NCBI GenBank assembly: GCA_036172665.1
Contig: CM069877.1
Coordinates: forward strand, 10,436,501 to 10,500,500
Direction of reading: 5' to 3'
Length of the DNA: 64,000 nt
DNA from: Prosopocoilus inquinatus
Taxonomy: Eukaryota; Arthropoda; Insecta; Coleoptera; Lucanidae
The notes under the pieces were generated by a model. The model was not told the origin of the DNA and did not search any database. It was given only the letters and a program-made list of their open reading frames with translations. Below, in pieces: positions 22,506-33,024 of the stretch (within the stretch, counting starts at the first letter, position 1; each line of letters starts with the position of its first letter). A program made the position numbers and the translations under genes.

Positions 22506-22783
22506 TATATGGTACATAATGCCACATTAAAATTTAATCCAAAATCCGAAAATGTAAAAATATAAAGGATGTTCCATTTAAAATAACGAAGTGACCTAAC
22601 GCCCAGGCTAAACGGAACACTCTGTACACGTCAAACTAATTTTAAAATGTGCTCCACGTGATCCAGTGAAACTTTCATTTGAAACATTTTTTCGTAAAAT
22701 TAATAACTAGAGAGGTATGAAAGAATCCGCCTTAACTGGGACAGCCTGTATACTAAGGAGTCTGGCCTGAATTCTTTTCCCTG

Positions 22784-23000
22784 ATTATAACCGAGGGTGT
22801 GCACCTGCATTTACATAAAGGGATCTACTGCTACAACGGTAAATGATATTAAAGTTGTGCACCTGCGTTTACATAAAGAAGAAATCGCTGGGCGTTTTTC
22901 TTGTTTCGTTTCAAATATTTATTGACACGATTAACGCAGGAAACTTTCGATTTCTCACGAGCGCGACGCGACGTTCGTAATGAACTCTTTTTTTCTCTGT
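22784..23000. repeat. 260-bp satellite, continuation after insertion
   Basis: Resumes with CGAGGGTGTGCACCTGC, then the second CACCTGCGTTTACATAAAG and CACGAGCGCGACG, ending near 23,000. Confidence 0.75.
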
Positions 23001-24160
23001 TTCGGTAATTTATGTACAGGGCGGAGCACACCAGAGAGAAGTCGATCGCAAGAGTGGCACGGGAAAACTTACATAATTAAAACTATAATGTGCCCCCGGG
23101 CAAAGGGAAAGATAAATCAAAGTTATTAGAAAGCAAGGCAAAGTTCGAAGCAAATAAGCGAGTAGCGCCCGGCGATGGTTCCGTTTAGTTTGGTTTGGTT
23201 CGGTTTGGTTTGGTTTGGTTTGGTAGGTAGATAGGTAGGTAGTAGGCGCAGTATTTTCCGAACCCTTCCACTTGTGATAGAAATCAAGACCGGGTGACTC
23301 TAATAAATTTACCTTTCACGAACAGCGAAAAACAATCAAAACTATGCACAATACCAGACAAAGCAGCAATCTATCACAAAAAACAATCGCGCGCGCGGAG
23401 CGCGCGCTCTCTCACTCTTCCACCCCGGCCCCGGCCCCCGCCACCACCCCCCGAACGGCGAACACCATCTGTTGTCAACTTTTGTTTTAATTACGGAAAC
23501 AAAGACCTTAAGAAGAAGTGGCCCTGTATAAAAGACAGATGGCCTAATAGAGAATTCCCCGGGAGTTTGACTGAACGAACGACGCGACGCACGGACGGAC
23601 GGGACGTGTGCGTGTGTGTGAGTGCGCGCTGCGGAAACAGATATATCTTCCGTTTGATTACATAAGTTTCCGGAATATATTTGACGCTCTCGATTTCCAT
23701 ATTATATATTTTTTTTTCTGGTCCGGGGGCGCCCCCTTTCCATACGCTCCGTCGTTCCGGTTCTGTTCCGTTTAATTATCGCCGGCTTCGATTGCATACG
23801 TATATTTAGCTGGAAGGTGTCAATACCAGTCAACATATCGGCTATCGAAACAGAGGTGATTGTTTGACCGCCACGCCCCCATTGTGTGGTGGCCGGGTTT
23901 GGAATTAACGAGTCAAGTGCACTCGTGCGCCCATCACCTGCACCATTCTACTTGTCAAACTCTATACTATACTTTGTAATTCCATTGTTTCAATTACTGC
24001 TTTTTTAAATAAATTAATAAATAAATAAATGCACTACTCGATGAGACAAATTTAAATTATTAATTAAGATTATTAATAATTATAATAATTAATCAGAGTC
24101 TTCCGACCCCGTCAAAACAATATTTCGCGCGGCAGATCTTTAATCATAAATCGACGTCTG
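23000..24160. other. Island without repeats, with simple-sequence tracts
   Basis: Contains a degenerate GGTTT/TTTGG run at about 23,185-23,225 followed by GGTAGGTA steps, a CG-alternating palindromic tract at about 23,388-23,409 and a C-rich tract at 23,415-23,455. The open frame at 23,294-23,665 runs across these low-complexity tracts and is not credible as a gene. The right third is AT-rich with AATAATTAT runs. Confidence 0.4.
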
Positions 24161-24162
24161 TT

Positions 24163-25980
24163 CCAATCTCACCCCCAACCCCCCCAAAAAAAGAGAACAC
24201 GTCACTCATCGATACACAATAAATTCGCCGAGTAATATTACATTATTGTTAATAAATGGTCCTTCGAACCGGATCTTTCTGTGAGCTTCCGAGGGACGGC
24301 GTTAAATGTTAACGGAATTATCAGTTTACAAGGGCTTGTTCAGTTCAAGGCCGCTGTATCTAAACCTAAAACTTACGGCGAGAATGAGAAATATTTAAAA
24401 TCACACAAAATTCAATTTTTTTTTTGTTTGAATTTTTTCTCATTTCTTTGTTTCCAATTCCCTTTTCTCGTTTTCCTTTAATCTTTTTCATTTTTTTCTC
24501 TCTCGTTTTTTCGTTGGATTGAGTTCGGTTAGATTCACCTCAGCTGGCTTGGGTTATTTTCTCATGATTTTATGACGTTTTTTACATTAATTTTTCTTTC
24601 TTTTCATTTATTTACGTTCTTTTCATTTTTTATTTACGTTGTTTTCATTTATTTACGGATTGGCTTCGCTTGCGTCGGCTCCAATCTCACCCCCACCCCC
24701 CCCAAAAAAAAGAAAACACGTCACTCATCGATACACAATAAATTCGCCGAGTAGTATTACATTATTGTTAATAAATGGTCCTTCGAACCGGATCATTCTA
24801 TGAGCTTCCCCCTGTAAGGGAAGGCGTTAAATGTTAACAGAATTATCAGTTTACAAGGGCTCGTCAAGTTCAAGGCCGCTATATCTAAACCTAAAACTTA
24901 CGGCGAGAATGAGAAATATTTAAAATCACACAAAATTCAATTTTTTTTTGTTTGAATTTTTTCTCATTTCTTTGTTTCCAATTCTCTTTTCTCGTTTTCC
25001 TTTAATCTTTTTCATTTTCTTTTCTCTCGCTTTTTCGTTGGATTGAGTTCGGTTAGATTCACCTCAGCTGGCTTGGGTTATTTTCTCATGATTTTATGAC
25101 GTTTCTTACATTATTTTTTCATTCTTTTCATTTATTTACGTTCTTTTGATTTTTTTATTTACGTTGTTCTCATTTATTTACGGATTGGCTTCGCTTGCGT
25201 CGGCTCCAAATCTCACCCCCACCCCCCAAAAAAAAAAGAAAACACGTCACTCATCGATGCACAATAAATTCGCCGAGTAGTATTACATTATTGTTAATAA
25301 ATGGTCCTTCGAACCGGATCATTCTGTGAGCTTCCCCCTGTAAGGGAAGGCGTTAAATGTTAACAGAATTATCAATTTACAAGGACTCGTCCAGTTCAAG
25401 GCCGCTATATCTAAACCTAAAACTTACGGCGAGAATGAGAAATATTTAAAATCACACAAAATTCAATTTTTTTTTTGTTTGAATTTTTTCTCATTTCTTT
25501 GTTTCCAATTTTCTTTTCTCGTTTTCCTTTAATCTTTTTCATTTTTTTTCTCTCTCGTTTTTTCGTTGGAATGGGTTCGCTTAGATTCGCCTCAACGGGC
25601 TTGGGTTATTTTCTCATGATTTTATAACGTTCTTTATATTAATTTTCTATTGTTTTCATTTATTTACGTTGTTTTCATTTATTTACGGATTGACTTCGCT
25701 TGCGTCGGTTCCAATATCACCCCCACCCCAAAAAAAAAGAAAACACGTCACTCATAGATACACAATAAATTCGCCGAGTAGTCTTACATTATTGTTAATA
25801 AATGGTCCTTCGAACCGGATTTTCTTGTGGGCTTCCCCCTGTGAAGGACGGCGTTAAATGTTAACAGAATTATCAGTTTACAAGGGCTCGTCCAGTTCAA
25901 GGCCGCTATATCTAAACCTAGAATTTACAGCGAGAATGAGAAAGATTTAAAATTACACAAAATTCAACGCCTCGTCACCC
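24163..25980. repeat. Satellite of about 520 bp
   Basis: About 3.5 units starting near 24,163, 24,680, 25,204 and 25,700. Each has CAATCTCACCCCCA, an A-run, ACACGTCACTCATCGATACA, TGGTCCTTCGAACCGGAT, TTCAAGGCCGCT, a T-rich block and ATTTACGGATTGGCTTCGC. A lone partial unit is at 16,150-16,440. Confidence 0.85.
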
Positions 25981-26193
25981 TTCCTTCTCACTCTTTCCTC
26001 TTAAATGTTGATCAACCATTTACGAACCAAAGAGAAATTCCCTCCTTTGTAGTGCGTTTCTGGTTTGACTTATAAATATCCAGGAATCGCTTTCAGCCTG
26101 CTTTTTAATGACATTATCACATTTTGGCCCTCCGACCAAACAGTCCAAGCCGAAAGGGACAGGATCTAAGCGTCACAGCTAATCTCCCTACCG

Positions 26194-26400
26194 CAGCGTT
26201 TCCCAAACTGTGGGGCGCGCCCCCCTAGGAGGGCGCGTAAGTCTTCAAAGGGGGGCGCACCAGAATAAATAAAAAAAAAATTACCATATTATTTTTTTAC
26301 AAGAGATTGCATTTACATACAGTCGCGAGCACTAAATTTTGGTAGTCACAGAACTTGTATTTTATTGAAAGTAAGGAGAAAAATTCGGGGCGAGACAATT
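26194..26400. mobile_element. hAT-like terminal fragment
   Basis: CAGCGTTTCCCAAACTGTGG followed by a GGGGCGCGCCCCCC / GGAGGGCGCG hairpin. This fits a widespread animal hAT terminal consensus (CAGNGTTTCCCAAACTG). The partner end and target duplication were not found, so the right limit is arbitrary. Confidence 0.5.
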
Positions 26401-27540
26401 TAGCCTAAAGGGCGGAAACAAAGAAGAAACATAGAAAACGGATCGGATCATGTGGGCAAGAGACAAATCAAACTCACCTGGAGGAAATCGGTTCCGCCAA
26501 GCTGACACAAGCACGTGTGAACACGGCTTTAATCGGAGCGAACCTTCAAACCCGCCTTTAGGCCGTGACTTTCACTTCAACCTCCCTGAGGGAAACACTC
26601 AAACGGGACACCAAACACGAACACAGGTGGTTCATTCGATTTTCAAATGAAAAGTGAATCTATTGCCAGCACAGTTCGGTGAGCGAAGAAAAGAGAACCA
26701 ACAACAAAATAGATCAAGAAGAGTAAGCCAATCCGGTGAAATGTGACATAAGACCTCGTCGAATCAAAATTAAATACCAAGGGTTGTGAAAGCGATTGCA
26801 AAGCGCACAATAAATGTCGCAGCACGCTCGAAGCAGGAAACAAAAAATAATTCGTAAATCAATTTGTATGACATGAAGAGCAAGAGTGTACACGTTGCGG
26901 TAATAAATTTAATGACTAAAGCGAGGATGAAATAGTACCGTTGCAGCAATGTCCGTGCGGGGGGATATGATCCGATGTCGTTCGCAATGTTAATATGTCC
27001 TCCTCGATCAGCCGATGTGCTTAAATCTAAACGTCAGGATTATCGTTATTTCCGTCTCCTGAGCCATTAATTATCGTAAATATCGTAACTCGTATGGAAA
27101 ATTGTCTAATTGACTCTGCGATGTATCACTGAACCGCTGCTGTAATTATTGCTCCGCTCATCGCGTCAATTGTGTGGCGAAGTGATTGATAAACTGAGAC
27201 GGGGACTTTTTAATCCTCGCTTTAGTTGCACCATCTGTTGACACGATTGCAAGCGCATTTTTTGTTTTTTTTTGTGAGATTTGTGACGAAATTGTCATTC
27301 CATGCGTTCAGACACTCATCAAGTTTTCGGCGCCGTCTGTTTTTTTTTTTAAATTCCATTAGATCGCTTCATGTGAACTGCATGTTTTTGCGAGTTGACA
27401 TTTCGACGGTTGGTTTAATTGGCTTCACTCTCGACGTTTGATGCGGTTGGTACCTGCTGATGTCACAATGGTTTTGAAGAAGAAAGACTGCGTCCATGTT
27501 TTGGCGGTTCTGTTGACGTCGCCTATCGGAAATGTTTGTT
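26400..27540. other. Unassigned, apparently single-copy sequence
   Basis: No repeat partner seen in the window. Includes homeodomain-like ATTAATTATCG near 27,065. Short open frames at 26,450-26,650 and 26,643-26,843 have no recognisable motif. Nothing firm to report. Confidence 0.35.
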
Positions 27541-28870
27541 TACCAATTCGAAGCCGGGGGGTTTGTTTAATTTAATTTAATCTTCGTACGTTCGTTTAAA
27601 GTTGATTTTGACAAATTTTGAACTGTGAGACAGAGGAAATTTCCGAAGCGCGTACATACCGATTTGTGTTTATACCGGCAACTTTCTTTTATCGAATCAT
27701 TTTGAGCTACGTACACGTACCAGACGATTGACCGGCTCTAGGCCGGCCGCTCAACCTGTTCAGCATGTCAAAGAGATCTAGTCATGCATCAGGCCGCTTT
27801 TTACCAGAATCACTCTAAGCTCCGAACACCTGCCAGACGATTGACCAGTTCTCGACGGGCAGCTCAAGCTACTCGGAACGTCGAAGAATTTAATTCATTT
27901 ATTAATTTCCTGTTTTCGCTTGTTTTTTGAGCAAACCAATAATTTTGAGCTAATTTTCTTAAATTCTGAACTATCAAAGATCACCGTGAGACGAAAGGAA
28001 ATTTCCTAACTACGCACCGATTTGTGTTCGTGAAATATTTTAAGATGTTTTCTGAATTTTGAGTTTAATCAATATTGAACTTTGATTTGAACAGTTTTTA
28101 AAGCAATGTCAGATCACTTTTCTTTCGCGTTTCTTTGATTTTTTAACGTTTGCTGATATCATTGTTACCTAATTTTTGCGTATCATTGAATTTTGTCGTC
28201 TTGGACACCTCCACCATTTCAAAACCGTTAAAAGTTATTTATGGTTGGATGTAATATAGTGATCTTTGGCGTATTTGCTTCAGCTGGCGCCTATCTGTAA
28301 ATAATTTTTTAAATCTACGTCTATTGTGGAATTCCATTATTTTTTTCTTGTCCACGACCCTCTCTCCGAAACTCTCGAGCTTGCCGCTGGCATTGCGCAG
28401 TGTCCACCTGTGGCGACCATTAATTCGATTTGATCACTAGTTTTTGCTTATTTTTGAGTAAGTTCAGGATTAAAAAAAATGGTATAAAAAGTTTTAAATA
28501 AGTTAATTAACAACACATGAAACTATTTTCTGAATAAAATTCGTCAAATTAAAGAAAAACAATTTAAAAAAAAAACAGTTTGGAGAATTTATGAAAAATT
28601 AATAACATTTCAGACAAATATTAGATAAAAAAAATCAGATAATATAAAAAGAATTTACAGATAAAAGTTTGATGATCGGTTATCGTAACGAACATTTCAG
28701 AACAAATTCACAAGAACAAAGTCTACTTTATCGTCTGGTTTTTGTCTTTGCGTTATTCATTTGTTTCCAATTTTCCCCAAGTTTCCAATTCTAAATCTCG
28801 TTCCTCTTCTTATCTTTCTTCCAGTTCAAAGCGGACCTTAGACGCTTTCAAACGTAAACAGAAACAATTT
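27540..28870. other. Unassigned sequence with local duplications
   Basis: Two diverged phrases CAGACGATTGACC (27,722 and 27,836) define a pair of about 115 bp, and GAGGAAATTTCC / AAGGAAATTTCC plus CCGATTTGTGTT define a second, larger pair about 345 bp apart. The right part (28,040-28,870) shows nothing recognisable. Confidence 0.4.
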
Positions 28871-28904
28871 AATGATGTCAATTTATGCAGAAGCACATAA
28901 CGAA

Positions 28905-31400
28905 ATCAATGGTCCTTCGAACCGGATTTTTCTCAACACGTTCTCCAGCGTCTCGTTCCTTCCTTCGTCGTGTATCGTCCGCACGGACGCCAACATTTTC
29001 AAACAACGATTTTTGACCTGTCAAAAGTCTCGGTCGTTTGGTTTTTCGAAAACATGCCCAACGCGTGAAAGAAAAGAAATTTCAAAAAACAAACAAGAAA
29101 AAAGAAAAGCTGTAAAAGTGAAACTTAAGGAGGTGCTGAAAATTGAAAAGAAAAAAATCGAAAAGTGCAATGAAAGAACGGAAGACAAAACAAAATTTAG
29201 AATTCCGTTGCTGCTTATCGGAAAAGAGACATTAAATGAGGCTTTAAGAAAGAAATGAAGGCAAAATAGGTCCATGTGAGAGAATAAAATTAAAAAAGGG
29301 AAAACGGTCACATCAAGAAGAAACAAATAAAAAGTGAAGCAACAAAATTCAGGATTCCATTTCTACTTAGAAAACAAAATAGAGAAAAGAAAAAAAAATT
29401 AAAAAAAGAATAACATATATTTTTTAATAATAACAATAATAATCAACCAATGTTTATTATTAAAGAGAATCTCATCCTCGGTTGCTCGAGTGGCGTTTGC
29501 CTGTATTTTCAGAATTGTTCAAAATGCTGGGTCCTTTTCTCTTTTTCTGTTTTTTTTTTACTCTCCTTGGACTTCAAACAGAAGGAATATTTTACCTGCG
29601 AGGATATCTCAAATAAAAAACGCCCAAATTTTTAAATATAGCAAGATATTAAAAAATACGTAAAATTTAGTTTACAATAGAGTGTAGAAAAATATATTAA
29701 ACAAAAACTTAAAATTCAGTTTACAATTTAGAAAAAAATTTTAATATAGAAATATATGAACAAAAACGTGAAATTTGTTTCTAATATAACTATATCTAAA
29801 AAAATATTATGGTACAATTTTCTTTTTACTTAAGACCGAATGTAATTTTGATTTATTAACTAAACCAAAAATAATTCAAGGTAACAAAATAAATAAATAC
29901 CGATGAAATTATGGCGTTAAATTAAGACAGTGGTTTGGAGAGAAAGGCGAATATTCAGTATAAAATAAAAAAAAGCTGACTTTCTTGAAACGCAGAATTT
30001 AAATTAAATTAATTGAATAGAAAAAATTCGGTTACGATTAAATTGATTACAAAAACAACAAACACGCCGTGAAGAACTGGTATCTTCATTTGCGGCATTA
30101 ACTTCAAACTGAGGAAACTGACTGATTAAAAAAAAATTTTAATAAAAAATCTTCAAACGAGGAACACGACGTAACTAGGTCAAGAGGATTTGCTCGAGGG
30201 ACTCGGAAGATCGATTTCTTGTACGCTCCCGCACTACTTAAGCACTTCTCACCTTCCTGCCTAGTAAAAATTCGGGGATAGTGGATGTTGCATTGGCTAT
30301 GCAAAAAACATCCTTAACTGAGTGCTTAAATTAGGGGTAATATCGCAGTTTCCGTGCGCTAGATCTCATTGTTTCCAGTTGGAGTCGTGCCGTGTGCATC
30401 TCAGTTCCAAGAAATTGTGATCGGCGATGCGTGATTCATGTCCGTTTTTTATACTGTGTTACGGTAGAATTTCTGTAAACAAGTTGGTGTTGGTTTCCTT
30501 TCTTTTCCCCCGCGCTCTTGCGTCTCTGACAAGTTATAACGGCTATTAAATCGCGTTGCGTTCTTGGTGGGAGAGAACGCAGGCGGGGACGCGTTGGAGA
30601 ACGACTTGATTTATCGGTAACGACTGGCGCAGCTGATCTGAAAATTTGTGTGTGGATCTTCGGAGCTTCGGCCCGCATTTTTGAGGATTTCTTTCACCGT
30701 CGTTATATTCCCCCAAGTGTGAAGCGACGATCGCATTCTGCCAATTTGGGCAGCGATATTTGGTAACTCTTCAGCTCTTACGATTTACGCAGGGTGAGTG
30801 TTTTTTTCACGATCTCGTGGTCATTCTTTTGTTAATTTTTCCCTTCTTGTTCCCCGTTATTATAGCGGTACTCCCAGGCAAGGGGGCCGCTACACATGTG
30901 AACTGACGAATCCCTTTTTAATATCGACATCGCGTTGTAGAACGAGTTGATTTATATATTCCGCATGCTCGATCGCATTGTTTCCGATTGGAGGCATGCT
31001 GTGCGCATCTTAGTTCCAAGAAATTGCGGCCGGCCCTGCATGATTCATGCCAGTTTCTTATACTCACCTGGTTTGTGTTTTAAATATGTTATAATAGAGG
31101 AGTAATTTAATCGTAACATTTAATTTTCTATAAAAATTTTGCTTCTCTGCGTACTGAATATTCGATCCTTTACATGAACTATATTTTATGTAAATTTTAA
31201 GCCGCGACTTGAAACAATAGGGGTCTTTCAATTGGCGTAAGCAAGTCGAAGGAAATCGGTTTTCATAAACAAACGGTCCGACTCTTCCACTCGCTTCAGA
31301 ACGGAACTTTCGTAAATTGAGGCCGTGACTTAAAGCAGTAAGGGTCCTGAACTTAGCGCAAGTATTTTGTAGTATACAAAGGACCTACTTGTCGAGAATC
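28905..31400. repeat. Family A dispersed repeat, collinear second locus
   Basis: Order b (28,919-29,680), a (29,680-30,335), c (30,335-30,930), d (31,150-31,340). It matches 681-2,690 at an offset of about 28.24 kb and then 4,700-5,060, lacking about 2 kb present at the first locus. It starts at TGGTCCTTCGAACCGGAT (28,910). The open frames at 28,872-29,326 on both strands are in purine- or pyrimidine-rich low-complexity sequence and are not credible genes. Confidence 0.8.
30794..30865 (+). other. Candidate 72-bp intron, second copy
   Basis: Same donor-like GTGAGT and TTATTATAG acceptor-like ends and the same length as 2,562-2,633. Confidence 0.3.
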
Positions 31401-31851
31401 TTTCCTGTTTTTTTTTTTTAGTTTACATCCCGAGGCGACGACGACTAATAATTATTTAAAGTTCTGTTCATGTTGAAAAATTCAAGGAAGGTCTCAATTT
31501 GCAAGTGCGGCGAAAGAGACTTGACTTCATAAGCGCCGAACGAAAAGTTTCATTTTTCGCGGACAACAGGTGCACGTATGGGCAAATTATTGCGTTAAGC
31601 AACTTCCTTCCTTCCTTCCTAACTTTGTTCGGGGCGAAAGAACGTCAAAATATTATCTTAAGATCCCGACGGACGAACGGGAGGCGGGAGGGGGGGAGGG
31701 CGTCTCTTTCGCAGCCCCAGCTTCCAACAAGAAAACTCAATAAGAATGCAACCGCTGAATTTCATTAAAATTACTAAGTACACGCTTTTAACATCGCCTC
31801 TAAAGTTCAAATCAAGTCTTCCTTTCTTACAGCGTTTTCTACTGACTGACA
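31400..31851. other. Unassigned sequence
   Basis: T-run near 31,411, a CTTCCTTCC run near 31,607 and a GGGAGG-rich tract near 31,680. No gene or repeat partner recognised. Confidence 0.35.
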
Positions 31852-32292
31852 CTGTACAGTGTGTCCCAAACCTTTGGAAGAGTTCAAAAATGCCCCTTTG
31901 AATTCATTTTATCAAGAGAAGGTCTCAACAAAAGTTGTGTAGGTTTGAACTCCGCATAATTTAAAATTATTTTCAAATATACAGACTGTTCATTCAATAA
32001 GTATTACACTTATTATTTTTTAAATGGAACACTATATATTTCATTGCAGTTTCGGTTAGCCCTTGAAGAGGCGATCAAAATGATATAACATTATACTTAC
32101 TTATTTTTAGTATTTACCGAATTATTTTTAATTTTATGCAAAAAATAGGTCATGTTTAATCATCTACCAAATCGTCAATTTTGATGATACGAAAATCAAC
32201 CTTGGACCAAAATATTTCTAAATCCCTCTACTTTTACAATATTCATCATTTTTAAAAACCTAGCGACTATCAATTACACTACGATTCAGTTC
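31852..32292. mobile_element. Single arm of the CAGGGTGT foldback family
   Basis: Starts TACAGTGTGTCCCAAACC and is collinear with 11,250-11,695, including AAAGTTGTGTAGGTTT, ATAATTTAAAATTATTTTCA and TTTTTAAAAACCTAGCGAC. It stops abruptly where the Penelope-like remnant begins. Confidence 0.8.
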
Positions 32293-32880
32293 AGAAAACC
32301 TCGACCAACCTCTGCACAGCTGTTTCAGCCCTGTTTGGGGCTTCATCAGTACAGACGTAGCCCGACATTCCCACTGCAGACCAAAAACGACTTGTCCAAT
32401 TTAAAAGCGATCGTAGGATGTCGCTGTTTTATATGTTCATCGGTATTTTTAAAATTTAAAAATTGTTAAAAATATATTTTCTCCTATTTTTTACAAGAAT
32501 TAATTTTCAGTTTTTTTTTTATATGACATATGTTTTCATATATTTTCCTTGGATTTGTATCTTATTTAAAGTATTTTAAAATAAACTATTGACTAGATGA
32601 TATTCGCAATAATATTTCTAGTTATTTTATATTATTTTTTACCTAAACAATCAATAAAAATTTTCATTTTTAACAAAATGCAAACCTTTTTAGCCCTAAA
32701 CCACTCAAATCTAGCCCTATCTTGGCTTCCGTCTAGCTTTCTTCTAAATGTAGAGTTGGCATCACTGTTCAAAACAGATGAAAACAAATTTCTTCGAGAA
32801 CGTATGTTCTTCAGAAACGTTCTCCGCTTAGCGATACTTTGCACGAGGTTTTCTAACCTAAAATTTTGACAACTCTGTCA
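32293..32880 (-). mobile_element. Penelope-like element remnant (inferred)
   Basis: Called because of the hammerhead motif at its left edge; such motifs are typical of the terminal repeats of Penelope-like elements. The 11-mer AGAAAACCTCG at 32,293-32,303 recurs inverted at 32,844-32,854, which may mark element limits. No reverse transcriptase or GIY-YIG sequence is visible, and the open frame at 32,597-32,869 looks random. Confidence 0.4.
32307..32360 (-). ncRNA. Hammerhead ribozyme motif, type I-like
   Basis: On the minus strand: CTGATGA (32,349-32,343), stem II AGCCC/GGGCT closing a short AAAC-containing loop (32,342-32,327), GAAA (32,326-32,323), then the self-complementary ACAGCTGT (32,323-32,316) as a minimal stem III. 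Stem I can form between TCTG upstream and CAGA downstream. Core order and all invariant core bases are present. The base after the conserved U (position 17) is G, whereas H is needed, and stem I pairs only with a bulge; this copy may have lost bases at the cleavage site. Short palindromic stem III suggests action as a dimer, as known for hammerheads in Penelope-like elements. Confidence 0.7.
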
Positions 32881-33024
32881 CTTTTTTTCGAAATAGGATA
32901 ATCCAAAAGCAATTAAAAGCGGTTTTGATTTACTTAGTACGGGAAGTAAGCAGGTGAAGAAACAAACTTTTTTTTAATTTCGTTCTTCAGTGTTTTAATA
33001 AAATAGTCTAATGACTTTTTTTGG
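32881..33024. other. Short unassigned spacer
   Basis: No repeat partner. T-rich, ends where the 303-bp satellite becomes recognisable. Confidence 0.3.

Larger units (their letters stand above)
19889..22748 (+). mobile_element. Foldback DNA transposon nested in hAT-like element
   Basis: Ends CAGGGTGTCCCATTTAAGG and inverse, each with flanking TA (19,887-19,888; 22,749-22,750). Left arm 19,889-20,742 (854 bp). Right arm 20,915-22,748, which is about 858 bp after removing the 976-bp MITE inserted at 21,530-22,505. The matching lengths support both calls. The loop of about 170 bp carries a transposase relic. A shortened derivative is at 37,793-38,245. Confidence 0.8.
19584..22783. mobile_element. 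hAT-like element carrying nested insertions
   Basis: Terminal inverted repeats CAGGGAAAAGAATTC(G/A)GGCC at 19,584 and its inverse ending at 22,783. Flanks are ATTATAAT (19,576-19,583) and ATTATAAC (22,784-22,791), an 8-bp target duplication with one mismatch. The insertion interrupts the 260-bp satellite, whose uninterrupted units read GAATTATAATCGAGG. An 8-bp duplication and CAGGG ends are hAT hallmarks. No hAT transposase is visible, so it is non-autonomous. A third copy of the terminal sequence, inverted, ends at 19,800, making 19,584-19,800 look like a complete 217-bp mini-element. Most of the remaining length is the nested foldback. Confidence 0.7.

Noticed and set aside
23185..23260. 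Telomere-like repeat
   Set aside because: The unit is GGTTT, not the insect TTAGG/CCTAA; it is a short degenerate microsatellite.
26194..26400. Complete hAT element
   Set aside because: Only one terminus is visible and no 8-bp duplication was found.
28872..29326. 128- and 101-codon overlapping frames on opposite strands
   Set aside because: Lysine-rich and phenylalanine-rich translations of a purine-rich tract inside repeat family A; the equivalent region at 0.7-1.0 kb does not keep a comparable frame.
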